The translations under genes were made by a program, and so were the position numbers. The notes beneath the pieces were generated by a model that was not told the origin of the DNA, searched no databases, and saw nothing but the letters and a program-made list of their open reading frames with translations. From Scenedesmus sp. ARA3 (taxonomy: Eukaryota; Chlorophyta; Chlorophyceae; Sphaeropleales; Scenedesmaceae): 64,000 nt of DNA. This document shows, one piece after another, positions 24,216-36,647 of this stretch. Positions within the stretch are counted from its first letter, which is position 1, and each line of letters opens with the position of its first letter. The DNA lies in the NCBI GenBank assembly GCA_004335835.1, contig RWJK01001123.1:113233-177232 (forward strand), in the 5' to 3' direction.

Positions 24216-26760
24216 GCGTATGCAGAGCCGCTGCAGCTGGCACATGCTGGCTGAGCATCATTAATGGTTGGCAGGCAGTGTCAGCAGTAGGCAGGTCGGT
24301 TGCAGCTCGATAGACAGATGAATTAGAGTTGCAGTTGGGTGGCTTGCTGCACAGCTGGCTGCTGCAGTGTGCGGATGACTTGATGCACCGGTGGTTGGGG
24401 TTGCGCGCTGATTGCGCACAGCTGCTTGATATGACCAGGTTCTGGTTTGTTTCTCACAGTTGATCATCCTGCTCACTGCACTACATCGCAACTCGGCATG
24501 CCGCTGAAGCCATCCTGCGACTGGGTGGATCATAGACCCCAGATAGCACAATGTGGGGGTGTCTGTTTGGACGTGTAGCGCTACAGTTAGCTGGCAGCGT
24601 CTGCATGGCACAATCATGCGTTCTTTGGAGCCATTTGAGAGACATGCTAGGTACAATTGGGCAGCCTCCTGTGTGTTCGTGCAGTCTGCTCCGACATGTG
24701 TGGGCGTGCAGCTGCAGGCAGTGCTGCTCCTTGTGAGATGCTGCCACTGTGGTGACGAAGCTCGGCTCGTGCGCACGTTCATTCGGCGTGCATATGCATT
24801 GATAAGATCCATGTGTTCTTGGAAGAGAACTCCTCATTGATTACACGGTTGCCGCCATATGGCATGCATGCCTGTGCACGTCCCATGCATGGGTGAGCAC
24901 CGCTGAACACCAGCTGGCAGATGCTACCGGCTGCAGCACCCAGTGTAGAGCAGCATGCACGTAGCTCACTCAAGCCAAGTTCAGCCTAGATAAGCCAAAT
25001 GGCTGGAAGGTGTGGGTGCACACCAGAACTTTAGCTGCTGCTGAAGCCCCTCACTGTGAGGAGACGTCCAGACTGACTTCCAGGGCAGCATTGTTATAAC
25101 AGTTTCTGGAGCCAAGCCGGCCAAACCAAACACGCATCACTTGGTGTTTGGCTGGTGCAGAAGGCGCCTTGCGCCGGACAGCCATTCAGGGCAGGCTGCT
25201 GCTGCTCAAGCTACTGCCGCCGCTGCTGCTGCACTGCGTGCCACAGTAGGCAGCAGCATGAGCAGCAACAGCTGCAAGCGCTGACAACAACATTCCTAGC
25301 CAACAAATGGGCGCTGCTGCACTTGGCGCGCAGTGGCGCCTCCCTCAAAATCACCTCCACAGATGTGACAGGACCAGCTACTCTTCACCATAGCATGGCG
25401 ACCACCAGAAAACAACGATAAAAGACAATAGCAGCAGCATCTTAAATCTGCTGCTCCATGACGCCAGCTGCATTGACCGCAGCTGCACCACCACCACGAC
25501 ACCAGCAGCCTCATCAATGTCGCTGTGCAACAGGTGCCGCCTGCTCCTCCTCATACTCAATCTCCAGCTGCTGCCCGCCCCTGCCGCGCCGCTGCCGCGC
25601 AGGCTTCTGCTGCGGCTGCTGCTTGCCCGGCTTCTGCCGCGGCTGCTGCTTGCCCCTGGCAGGCTTCTGCTGCGCCGGCAGGTGACCTGCTGACAACAGA
25701 GGTGCAGCTGGAGTGCTTGCCAGCATGATGAGCCACTCCCAACACTACCAGGCCCAGGGTGCAACTGCAACCACGCCACTGCAGCCGCTGCACAACAGCC
25801 TCCGGGTGATCACCGCCCGCATGGCGCTGTGGCCTTGCAGTAGGTTTGCGAGTCCTGAAACATCAACTCTGCGGTGCGCAGCAAAAGGCAGGGCACAAAG
25901 CGGCATTGTTACTGCAGGCCTGCGCCCTTTGCCAACTGCAGGATGCAGCATGACCAGCATCATCAGCAGTAAGACAGAATGCAGCATCACCGACATGAGA
26001 GCAGCTCGTCATGCTGTGCTGATATGGCAACAGCTGTTGGTAATGCACAGCAGCGGAGGCCAGCAATCAAGCATGTTGACCAAATGCACCACAGCCTGTG
26101 TCTCACCTCTCGTTCTCTGCTTGTGGTGCACCAGCTGATAGCATAGGATCCAGTTCTCAGTGTAAATCGCATCTTCAATCAACTTTGCCGGTTGAAGAAA
26201 TCCTCAACGGTTTTGTAGTAGGATGGGAATGAGTTCATACAATAGAGCTCTCAGGCCCCGGCCTGTCTTTGTCCTTCTCTAATTTACGCACGGAAGAGCA
26301 TAGGCTCAAGCAGGCTTGCCTGCCTCCGACGCGTAGGACTTGTAAATTGTTACTCATCGGTTTCCAGAACATCACAGCCTGCAAGGCGAGCCGGTCAAAG
26401 AGCCGCTGAAAGTGTCAATGCTGCCGCGCCAATGGGTGAGCTGCTGTTGTGAAGCACAGCTTACCAACAAGGGTCACAAAGCCATTGTCTTCTGCTCCTC
26501 CAAAACGTGCAGTGCAGCACATGTGTTAACAGACACGGAATGCTCCGACTGAAACTGCCCTCCATCCTTTGCTGAGCTGACCTACATTACCGATGTAGCC
26601 AGATATACAACTCTGTGACATGGTGCTTCAGCAGGTTCCTGCAGCAGCATTGTTGCTGCTTGCTATGCCGCCAGCACCTCGCCAACACTGCAGTCAGGGA
26701 TAATCCCAGCTGTACGTTCAGAGTAATCAAGTGTCAGACTGCACAGCCTGCATGCACTTA
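24216..26760. other. Intergenic between adenosyltransferase and NLR2
   Basis: Contains 3' flanks of two convergent genes and the MAK16 3' fragment at 25449-25726. Nothing else recognisable. Confidence 0.45.
25449..25726 (-). pseudogene. Broken copy of the MAK16 3' end
   Basis: Reading leftward, the frame ending at 25514 encodes a tail ending [17 protein letters not shown] then AAPVAQRH, nearly identical to the last codons of MAK16 (32645 onward). Homology includes part of the sequence after the stop (25449-25513 against about 32580-32644). The rest of MAK16 (N-terminal domain, acidic region) is absent, and no promoter or start fits. It is a partial genomic duplication in the same orientation as the parent. 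Confidence 0.8.
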
Positions 26761-29700
26761 TCAGCAGTCAGGTGCATAGTGCTTAGCCGCCAGCCCACTG
26801 CGGCACTTGCCTGAGAGCCTCCAGTTTGCAATCCATTCTGAAGGAACGTCCAGCCTGGAATTGCTGATGTCAAAGAGCTTGAGCGCCAGGCTGCCAAAGT
26901 CTGCAGGCAGGCGGACGCTGATGCAGCCTGACAAGTCAATGAGTCGCAGCAGCTGCAGCTGTGTTATGGAAGCTGGCAGGGCCAGCAGGCTCCGGCAGCC
27001 TGACAGGTGAAGGACGCGCAAGCCCTGCAGCGCGCCTAGTGAGTTTGGCAGCCTCTTGAATTTGCTGCATTCAACCATATCCAACCACTCCAGCCGCTGC
27101 AGCTTACTCATGGAGTCTGGCAACTCCACAAGGTTATTGCAGTGAGAAAGATTTAGCAGCCTTAGGTTGACCAGGTTGCCCAGCTCTTGCGGCAGCTGCT
27201 CAAGGCTCGCGCATGAGAGGGCTAGGTTCAGCAGGGCTGGCGCATGAATAAACGCACGTGGCAGCTCTGCATATGGCCAACTGCGCAGCTGCAGGTACCT
27301 GACCTGTGTCATCTCCATGTTGCAGATGAGGCGCAGAGCATTCTCACGCTGTTGCAGCTGCTGGCAATCAGCAATGAACACGCACAGGTTGGATGTCAAA
27401 GTGGCAGCATGTTGGTGCGGTACACGCTGTGTGCGGCGGGTCAAAACGTATGCCAGGACGTCCCAGTCTGTTAGCTCCAGCCAGCGCAAGTTGGTGCCCT
27501 GGGTGAGCACTGCTGCCAGGTCATCCACGCCCTTCACCCTCAGCACCTGCAGCTGGCCCAGGGGTGGCAGCTCGCTGATACTGCAGCTGGCACTTTCCGC
27601 GTTCAGGCCCACACACGTTTTCTGTAACAGGTGCAGGGCACAATGCGCACGGCGGCGGACACTGCTGCTATGTCAGTATTCTACACGAGAGCCAGTGCTC
27701 GCAGTCTGCCACAGCGGCACAACCTTGGAGTAGAATGCATAACGATATGTGTGCATTGGCTAGAGCAACAAACCAAAGTGCACAACAGCGTAATGTATGT
27801 GGCAATGTTCCTAAGCATCTGCCGCCAAACATGCAGGAGCCACACATCTGAATTTGCCTACCTTCATTGCTTGTGACAAGCTGATGCTTGGCGTCTTGTT
27901 GAAGGTGAGGTAGTGGTGCTTACCCTGAGGCCCATACATGCGCTCAGCCATTCTGAGCAAGACGTCATGCACCACTACCTCCACCGTTGGCAATCCAGCT
28001 TTCCCCAGCACTGGCCAGGCTACGTCACACAGTGTTACCAAGCTGCGGTCTACCAGTGTCTGTATCGTGTGCTCCCCAAACAAGCACTGCAGCAGCAGAA
28101 AGAGAATAGGAAACCGCTCGTGCCCGTAAATCCAAGCCAGCTGCAGCCAGGCTTTTTGCACTTCGTCAGACAACAGCAGCACGCTGAAGCTGAGCGCTGA
28201 CACAAGCTCGTCTTCCTGATCCACACTGAAGCTGCCATGAGTTTCCAGGTGGTGGATGAGACGTGCAGGGTCATCTTCTGCAGCCAGTGCGCCGTTGAGC
28301 AGCGTCAGTGCCAGAGGCAAGCCGCTGCAGAAGTCCAGCGCCACCTGCAGCTGTGCATCATCCAGCTGCACGCTCCCAGCCAAGAGAACTTTCCTGCTTT
28401 CTTCATCTCCTAGGCACCCCACATCATGCTTGGAGACTTTCAGCCGCAGCCCCTGCGCTGCCTTGTTGCGGCTGGTGAACAGCACGCGACTCCTGCAGGT
28501 GGAAGGCAGCCGAGCAGTATATCAGCAGGCACAAGCAGGAGAGACCGTATTCCGACACCGCACTGCATGCTTTGATGCTTTCAATGCGCTTAGCAGCTGC
28601 ATTAAATGCTGCAGCAACATGCTTTGCATCGTGGCAAAGCGTTGCTATTGCTGTTTTGAGCTTTGCGCTGAGCTGATCTCGAGCTGGTACATGCTTAGTC
28701 CCCAGTATGCATTGCATGTGGTGTGGATGTTGCTCTACTAGCAAACGTGCCACCCTACTAGGCCCAGGCTACCTTAGAAAGGGTTAGTTGGGCCCTACTA
28801 AGGCCAGCTAAGGCCAGCTAACCCGCCGGCTAGGCCTAGTAGTGGGCTAGCGAACTTTGCTAACCCTGGCCAGCCCAGCTAGGCCTGCTAAGGCCAGCTA
28901 ATGCGCATGCTAGGGTAAGGTGCCCCTTAGTTGCTCCTTAGCACCTTGAAGCCTTAGTATACTGGCTGAGCAAGTTGGCTATTGTGAACAGCAGAGGCCA
29001 CTGCTGGAGCTTGCAGCGTGCCACTGCATGCTCATATAACGTGTGTTTCTGCCAATTCAACGTCACGCATGTTAGGTGCAAGTGCTGACCAACAGGGCGG
29101 ATTGCAGAGTGTGCTCATTGGCGGGGATTGCATACTTGTAGTTGGTTATGATGTGGTTGAGCACGTGCTTCACAAAAAGTAACAACCATCAGATCAGTGC
29201 ATAGCACAGGCACAGTGCCGCAAAAACAACACCCCACACCACTCCCATGTTGAACGCCCACCAACACATACAAAAGGCACCGACACACTCACCCGTCTGC
29301 CAGGCAGTCCTCAAGGTTCGAAGGTAGCAGCTCTCCTATGCCGCTGCCACCTTCAGGCACGTTGTCAATGACCAGCAGCACGGGCCTAGCTGCACCGTCA
29401 AGGTTCACCTTGATCTTACGCAACTCGTCGCCCAGCAGCTTTGCTCCCACTGCTATTGATTCAGGCAAGAGCACCTCCTGCACGTTCTTCCTCTGCAGAG
29501 CAGCAAGCAGCCTTCGCTGCACAGGTAGCAAGGTCTCGACATCTGCCGTGTACTGTGCTGTGTTCTGCACAGAGATCATGTGAACACCGCCGCAGAACGC
29601 CCCGGTTTCCTCCAGGCGATGTGCCAGCAGCGTGGCCAGCGTTGACTTGCCCACACCGCCCATGCCGTACAGGAGCATGCCACGCACGCCACCGCCTGAC

Positions 29701-31368
29701 AGCAGCTGCGGCCACAGCTCGCGCATATCTTTGTCCCTGCCCTCTGCAGCAGCCAGGGAAAGACAGAGAGAGCAGCAGGTGTGGTGTGGTGTTGGCAGAG
29801 AAGATGGTGAAGGCAATGCAGAGCTGCACAAATCGTGTATACTATCTCACGTGTAGTATGTATTTAAACATTTCATTCAATCACACGAGTCCAACACTTG
29901 CATTGCCGCGTCAAGGCCGCAGCTGTGGCCCGCAATTTACCCGGGGTAAATTGAATGGCTGCAAGGGGAGGTGCGCCACCCTGGCCCTCTGACCATCAGC
30001 ACGTTGCAGCTGCATACACGTACCTTTGCCCTCTAGCTCTGGTATTGGCCTGTACTGCGGCAGCAGCCCTGTCAGCAGCAGGTGGCTGTTTGCCAGCAGA
30101 GTGTCCGCCTTGTCCCTTAGCTCATCCGCCTTACCGGCAATGGCCAGCTCCATGACATTGCTCAGCTGCTGCCGCAGGTTTTGCAGGAGTATTGCCTGTT
30201 TGGCCAGGTCATCTGTGTGCACATGAGCCAGCGCAAACCTGCAGCAGCATCGTGCCATGTGAGTCAGCACTCAGCACTCTTTTGACAGTGCTCAAATGAA
30301 TATGGGTCATGCCGTCTGCATGTGATGAATGCTGTCACACACATCAGCAACTGCAGCCAAAGCAACGAGCGCATCATTGGAGTTATCATATGATATGGCT
30401 GGCGCCCCTCACCTCATCACCGGTCCTGCCTCCCTGACCACCACACACTGCGCAGCAGCCTCTGCAACAAGCTTCAGCCAGCACTGCAACCGTTCCTGCT
30501 GCTGCGGTTGCTGCTGTGCCTGTGGCATGATGTGAGGCCACGCTTGGTTGAGGTCATACAGCAAATCCCTGCATCCCGTCAGCAGGTCCACCGCCTGCTG
30601 TGGCACCTCCTGACATGTTGACCACTGCTTGATGGCATAGCCAAACAAGGCAAACACGGGACCGATGTATGTCAACGTGCTGCCTGCGCTGAGCAGGGCA
30701 CCTGCTGTACCCCCAAGCGCCTGCCATGCGTCAGCACTCAAAAAAGCGCCATCTTTCACCTGACAGGCAAAAAGAGCATGGGGGTGGGGGAGCGCCATTA
30801 ACAGCAGCAGCAGCAGCAGCAGCAGTAGCAGCATCAGCATCAGCAGTAGTAACAGCACCAGTGATTGCAGCAGAGAAGGTGGCCACAACACGCACCATCT
30901 GGCTGTGTGCGACACATTCATGAAGTTCCCATGTGACAACGCGTATGGTAACGGCTGCAGCAGCACGATATACAGATTGACACCTGCCCGGCTTTCTTGG
31001 CCTGCAACATCTTGGCTTTCTGCGTTTGCAAACATGTCAAAACATGACAAAACAATAACATATAGCGGTGACAGCACACACTCAGCTGCAACCTAATGCG
31101 CAACTGTCACTCACATCCCAGATGGCGCCCTTGACTGCTGCTGCTACTGCAGCCAGGCTGTCGACATGAGGCTGCACTGCTTGCACTGTCCTCTGCGCTG
31201 CAGTGGCCACCTTGCTGCTGGGCTTTACTGCGCGCTGCAGGGCCTGCAGAGCCTCATCGACCAGGTCCAGCACGTCCTGTGGCACTGCACCGCTTGCTAC
31301 TGAGCCGCTGCTGGCGTTGTCAGCTAGCTTCTGCAGCTTCTCCAGCAGCTGGTCAAGCACGGGAGGCG

Positions 31369-31421
<53 letters not shown>

Positions 31422-31486
31422 AGAGGTGCCAGCTGAGCAGAAAGAAGCGGCAGCGCTTGCTGCTGCTTAGAGCAAAGGCATCCCAT
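26761..31486 (-). CDS. NLR2: NB-ARC-LRR receptor, inverted paralog of NLR1
   Basis: Six exons on the minus strand: 31486-31115, 30759-30413, 30238-30024, 29743-29293, 28492-27862, 27621-26761; about 958 aa, intact frame. Start MGCLCSK gives Gly2, Cys3 and Cys5, a strong myristoylation/palmitoylation signal, followed by one long polyQ run. A helical region (LLEKLQKLADNAS, YIGPVFALFGYAIKQW) precedes the NB-ARC: P-loop GMGGVGKST at ~338, kinase-2 LLVIDNV, SRVLFTSRN, an intact GLPLAL, and MHD-like VEVVVHDVLLRMAE. LRRs follow, such as LRLLNLSHCNNLVELPDSM and LRVLHLSGCRSLLALPASI, ending AAKHYAPDC. Intron phases match NLR1 at every shared junction. There is no TIR and no classical CC-Rx motif. Role as an intracellular immune receptor at membranes is inferred from the architecture. 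Confidence 0.9.
28740..28935. repeat. Palindrome-rich CTAAGGCCAGCTAA repeat in NLR2 intron
   Basis: The motif CTAAGGCCAGCTAA recurs three times, and CTACTAGGCC (near 28753) has its complement GGCCTAGTAG near 28834, so the strand can fold back. It sits in the intron inside the NB-ARC coding region. It may be a small non-autonomous element, but clear target-site duplications were not found. Confidence 0.5.
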
Positions 31487-31722
31487 CCTGGAGCTGCAGG
31501 GTCAGCTGATGTCTACGATGACACGAGTCAAGCCCAAGCAGCAGAGGCAGCCAAATGCTAGCGCTGCAGACAGCAAGGAGTTCACGAGTGACACTTATGT
31601 TTGTAGGATCTCAAACCATCGGTTGTTTCGGCGTGTAGCACGTTCATTCTGGGCAGCAACACGTGGTCACTTCGTCGTGCTGGTACGGCAAGCAGGTCCG
31701 AGCACCATCGCCGTATGCGAAC
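31487..31722 (-). promoter_or_regulatory. NLR-shared upstream block with CACGTG G-box (NLR2 copy)
   Basis: Reverse-strand counterpart of 15661-15883. The 18-base identity is at 31693-31710 and CACGTG at 31660-31665, 174 bp upstream of the ATG at 31486. Confidence 0.6.
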
Positions 31723-32075
31723 AAGTGTAATATGCAGTTGAAAAAGCGTGCACGGTGTATTTGCACGTGGTCCGGCATCGAGCCGGTACATGGGTCCTGG
31801 GTGTTAGCCTGGCACAGCTTGCGGTGTGTGTCAAGATTGCAGTAAAGCACAATTTACATCATCTTGCGGTGAGATCGCTAATCTCTGTGAGCTGGGAGAC
31901 AATGGGTGATCTGCTGGATTGCAGTAACTGCCCAGCCTGCTGAACCAGCAAGCTTGACGGAAGTATTAGCATACAGAATTGCCAGTAACACCCATTGCAG
32001 TATCACAGTATGTAATTGGTACAACGTGCAAGCAGGTCAATCATTACAGGTCAATCATTGCATGCAACATAATGC

Positions 32076-32278
32076 NNNNNNNNNNNNNNNNNNNNNNNNN
32101 NNNNNNNNNNNNNNNNNNNNNNNNNNNNNNNNNNNNNNNNNNNNNNNNNNNNNNNNNNNNNNNNNNNNNNNNNNNNNNNNNNNNNNNNNNNNNNNNNNNN
32201 NNNNNNNNNNNNNNNNNNNNNNNNNNNNNNNNNNNNNNNNNNNNNNNNNNNNNNNNNNNNNNNNNNNNNNNNNNNNNN
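32076..32278. other. Sequence gap (203 N)
   Basis: Run of N. The right edge abuts a 21-bp tandem repeat, the likely reason for assembly failure, so the gap size may be nominal. Confidence 0.99.
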
Positions 32279-32342
32279 CGTCACAATGCGCCCCAGCAGC
32301 GTCACAATGCGCCCCAGCAGCGTCACAATGCGCCCCAGCAGG
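32279..32342. repeat. 21-bp tandem repeat at gap edge
   Basis: Three perfect copies of a 21-bp unit beginning CGTCACAATGCGCCCCAGCA. It may continue into the gap. Confidence 0.9.
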
Positions 32343-32644
32343 CAGCAGCAACAGCCACAGTAGAAGCCGCTACAGGCGCTGGCCACCACCTGCCTAACAC
32401 AACAAATGGGGCTCCAAGAATACTCTGGGCGCTGCAGTGAATGCACGCTCAACAGACCCTTGACAGACACGCCAGGAGTAGGCAACATCCAGAACTCTTC
32501 ACGACAACTTGACCACAAGACAATGCGAGGCAAACCGCAAAGCAGCAGCGAAAGCTGCTGCAGCAGCATGTGACACCTGCTGCTCCCTGCTGCCAGCAAC
32601 CCACCACCAGCAGCTGCATGACCACCGCCATACCAGCAGCTTCA

Positions 32645-35062
32645 TCAATGCCGCTGTGCAACAGGTGCCGCTCGCTCCTCCTCATACTCAATCTCCAGCT
32701 GCTGCCCGCCCCTGCCGCGCCGCTGCCGCACAGGCTTCTGCTGCGGCTGCTGCTTGCCCGGCTTCTGCCGCGCCGGCCGCTGCTGCTGCTGCCCGCCTCT
32801 CCGCCTGCCGCCGGCTGCTGCTGCTGCCCCTTCCCCGTCTTCATCTTCGCTGCCGCTTTCATCATCGCTGCCAGCTGCTGCTGCTGCTGCTTCGTCCTCC
32901 TCAACACTGCTGCTGCCTGGCTCCTCGCCTTCGCTGCCTGACATGGGCTCATCATCTCTGCTGTCTCCTTCGCTGCCATCTTCATCATCGTCATCGCCAC
33001 TGTACTCTCCCTCCTCTGCAATGTCCTCCATGTCATCTTCTGACAGCGGCACATCGTCCTCATCCACATACTCCACCTTGAAAACGCAACAGGAACAAAT
33101 GCAACAGTGACAGCAACACAGCAGCAACAGCCAGGTGAGAAACATGTGTGCAGGAAGTTGACAGCGGTGCAGCAGATGGCACTGCAGACGTTACTGCAGA
33201 TGTGCGGTGCCAGCGGCAAGCAGCAGCGGCTGCAACAGCCATCTGCTGCCCCGCACGAGGCAGCGTGGCCGCCAGCACTCGTGTGATCTGCCACCCTCTT
33301 GACCACGGGCCGCAACAAGGGCGCGGCGCATGCTGGAAAAGGTGACGCAAGAAATACTTCGTGAGCGAAACAACCCAGCTGTCAGCTGGTCAGGGTCACA
33401 AACTTTTGAATGTGCCTTTTGCGGAAGCACAAGATAGCCCTGATACACGCAAACCCGGCTGCCTCACCTCTTCTTCCTCCTCGTCCTCCTCCTCGTCTCC
33501 CTCAATGAAGGCCTCCATGTCATCATCCTCAGCAGCGTCAGCATCTGCATCCAGCTCATCGTCCTCAACCTCCTCGCGGTCAAGCACCTGATGCAGCAGC
33601 AGCAGCAAAACCAGTGCAGATGCATGTAAGTTGCATGTGAAGCAAGCCTAGGCAGTGCAGGATGTGGTTGTTCTGCATCACATCGTCTGAGGGCCACAGC
33701 TAGCCACCGATTACACATAAAAGCAGGGTTCCCCTGGCACACATCAGCAGCTGCTGAAAGACCCTACGTTGCTGCAACAGCTGCTTGGCCGTTAAAAGCA
33801 CGCTTCAAACACACACTCTTAGCTCTAGCTATCCAGCTGGCCAGATATCATCCTCACCTTCTCGTAGGTCTTGAGCGGGAAGTTGTAGATGTCTCCGTAG
33901 GTGCCGCTCTGCAGCCGCTTGAGCAGCTCCGCCTCAATGGCCTGGTCCAGCCGCGCAGCAACCTGAGCCTTGGCCTCGCGGCGGCGCTCACGCTTCTCAG
34001 TCCTGCGGCGCATAGAACAGCAAAATGTCAGCACACAGAACTGCAACGTGTTGATGTGAGCGCGACCTGCGCCTTGGCCTCGCGGCGGCGCTCACGCTTC
34101 TCAGTCCTGCAGCGTCAAATGTGAAGTGAACAGCGCAGCGAAATGTGAGCAAAAGGACAAAGGGCACGACTATTACACGCCACCACCTGCGTCTTGGCCT
34201 TGTGGCGGCGCTCGCGCTTCTCAGTCTTGCAGCGTTGGTTGGTTATGAAAACACGTCAGCAAGCTGTGATAGCGCGGTCCTTGGCTGATGCATGCAACTG
34301 CAGCGTCAGCAGACAGCAGAACTGCTCTGTGACCCCGCTGTGCATGCGTGCAGGCTGCTGGAGCGGGCTGCTACTGCTGGCAACTTGCACAGCACCCCAG
34401 GCCATGCGCACCCACACAGCTCCTGACACACACTGCTACAGCTGCTGCGCCTGCCTGCCTGCTGCTGCATGTACTTGTGTTACCCTTCTTTTCCTTGCTG
34501 CTCTACAGCCCCATCTGTGCCCTGACAAGAGATGCTGCCGCAGCTACTCTGCCATGCATGAGCAGCAGCAGCATGTTGGCACCATGCACTGCTGAACCCT
34601 ACGCCGCCTTGCAGCCGCAACATAACAGCTTCCTTCTGCACCGCACCTTGCTGCAATCGGCACCAGCTTGGGCGTCGACTTGAGTGCCAGCTTGCGCATG
34701 CGGATGAGGTACTGCGTGATCTTTGTCAGCCGCTGCTTGTTCTTGTGCACCAAGAACTTTGGCCAGTATGCCAGGTGCTCATCCAGCTGCTCTAGTGCCT
34801 GCGCATAGTTGCGCTTGAGCCGAATTCTCTGCCACATGTTCTTGGGTGTGTGTGCCCGCTCTACTGTCTTCATGTAGAGGTAGCAGCGGCCGTCCTCTTC
34901 CTTGATGGTGGCATATCTGCTGTTGGCAAGCGGGCAGGAGGAGCGGTTGCACAGCCCTGTGACGTTGTACTCGTTCCTGCAGAAGTTCTGCGTCTTGGTC
35001 TTCGACTTGAAGCTGCAGTGGTGGTGGTTGATGACCTGCCAAATGATTTCGTCGTTCTGCAT
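32645..35062 (-). CDS. MAK16: MAK16, 60S ribosome biogenesis factor
   Basis: Exons on the minus strand: 35062-34647, 34002-33858, 33587-33468, 33076-32645; 370 aa. MAK16 is a nucleolar protein of early pre-60S particles, needed for 5.8S/25S rRNA maturation. It starts [18 protein letters not shown] and carries the MAK16 N-terminal cysteine cluster ([21 protein letters not shown]), [20 protein letters not shown] and [20 protein letters not shown]. Exon 2 holds [20 protein letters not shown] and [14 protein letters not shown]. Exons 3-4 are the usual acidic region (runs of Asp/Glu) and a basic Gln/Arg tail. Exon 2's 5' end is copied twice in the preceding intron. The last ~50 codons also occur as a fragment at 25.5 kb. 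Confidence 0.95.
33969..34240 (-). repeat. Three copies of MAK16 exon-2 5' end
   Basis: The acceptor and first ~40 bases of exon 2 (original 33969-34005; [12 protein letters not shown]) recur at 34073-34109 (offset 104) and 34193-34229 (offset a further 120, more diverged). In both copies the coding piece also runs into a GT (GCGCAG|GTCGC in the first; GACGCAG|GTGGTG in the second), so they could act as ~40-nt microexons. Confidence 0.85.
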
Positions 35063-36647
35063 GGCTCCTGCAAGCGCTGCTGCGCCGGCTGGGGACTAGG
35101 GCTGCTGCTGCAGCAGCCTGAGGGGCTGCTGACTAGTAGGTGCGGGCCGAGGCTGCTGGGTTCGGCTGCTCGCAACGTAATGATAATGAGAAGCGGGAAG
35201 TAAGGATATCTGCGCCACAAGCAGCCAGACCGGGCAGTGCGTGCCAAAGCAACAGAGCTAAACAGGCGATGTGCAGCAAGCGACGGCGCAGGGTAGTGAG
35301 CTGGTAAGAAGCGCTGCTATAAACCTTTGATGAAGTGTAATGTACTGTTGATCGCTGCTAAAAGGCCATGCGCGACTTCAGCCTGCTTGAACGGAGAGTG
35401 CCGGACAACTTGACATGCACTGCGGTGACAGACCGTGCTCGCACGCTGATCAACATGTGAATGTACAGCCGTGTGTCTTCCAAAAATATGTGCCCCAAGC
35501 AGTACGTAAACCTGTCATGACAGTGACTGACAACTGTCACTATCAGTTACTGCTTGACAGCACTGTTGCTGAGCAACGTGCGAGCCCAGAAGCAGGTTTT
35601 GCGGTCTTGGAACGATCTACGGCCTCGAAAACCTACTTGTGGATGGGACAGGGAGCACGTCAGCATAGTATTCCTCGCATGCTGATCACTGCACAACTCT
35701 ACCAGCAATCAGGTGTGAAGGGGTTTCAACATGCATGCAGGTCATACAGGTCCTGGACGCATAAAAGCCTGACGTGTGAGCAGGTAAACGGCGGTAAAGT
35801 TACAAAGCAACGACAACCAACACACGAGCACCAGCAAGAGTGCTGCATCTGCCATGCAGATGACCCCATGCAGCCCGCACTACGTCAACAAGCACATACA
35901 GCACTGCAGCTGCAATGTAGTCATGCCGCCCTCCCTGCGTCAACTGTCAGTGCTGGAATAAGAACGCCAGATAAATCCATGTCACACATGCATCGTGCTA
36001 CAGCAGGACAGCCCGACTAGGCATGCGCCCAAACTGCAGCACACTCCCCCCACCAGAGGTATGTGCTGCAACAGCAATTCGAAGACGGCCCATCTGCTGT
36101 GCTTCTCTCTGCTGCTGATACTGGTGCAGGCGCAGCACGACAACAGCGGGGTCCCTCTATGCAGCAGCTGTACTGCGCTGCAGCCCACGCTGTGCAGGCT
36201 CTGTTGCTGAAGGTGCTGCAACCAAACCAGCTTGGTCTGCACGCCGAAAGTGCGTCCAATGCTGCTGTTCTTGGGACAGCCAAGGTTTGCACTCGTTCAC
36301 ACTGCTGAAAGCCTGCATCAGTGCTGCCAAACTGCTTGCACAGCAGTCTGTTCATCGCTGTTTGAAGCCACTCCACTCAGACAGGTCCATCCTTGGCCAT
36401 GCACTGCAGCAGGACAAGCAGCGCAGCGTGGCAGCAGTTGAGGATGGAAAAAGCGTAAGCCGTTCAATCAGCATGCAACAGAACACAGCCTCAGACTCGG
36501 CACACTGAACAACATCTTGGTCCCCGAGCACTGGCACCTGTGGTGCTGCACTGCTCGCTTTCAGCTTGCACCCTAGTGCAACTACAGCAGCTGCCGGGTG
36601 ACAAATCACGTGCTTGCAACCTGCTTTTAGTTCGTCTATACCTGTAT
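35063..36647. other. Intergenic between MAK16 and FLU-like gene
   Basis: 5' flank of MAK16 and 3' flank of the FLU-like gene; a short 3' coding exon of the latter could hide near 36400-36640. No other gene seen. Confidence 0.4.

Larger units (their letters stand above)
31723..32644. other. Intergenic with assembly gap
   Basis: NLR2 far 5' flank and MAK16 3' flank. Bases 32076-32278 are unknown (N). No gene seen in the readable part. Confidence 0.6.

Noticed and set aside
25449..25726. A separate small gene at 25.5 kb
   Set aside because: Only the last codons and 3' flank of MAK16 are present, without start, promoter or the conserved N-terminal domain.
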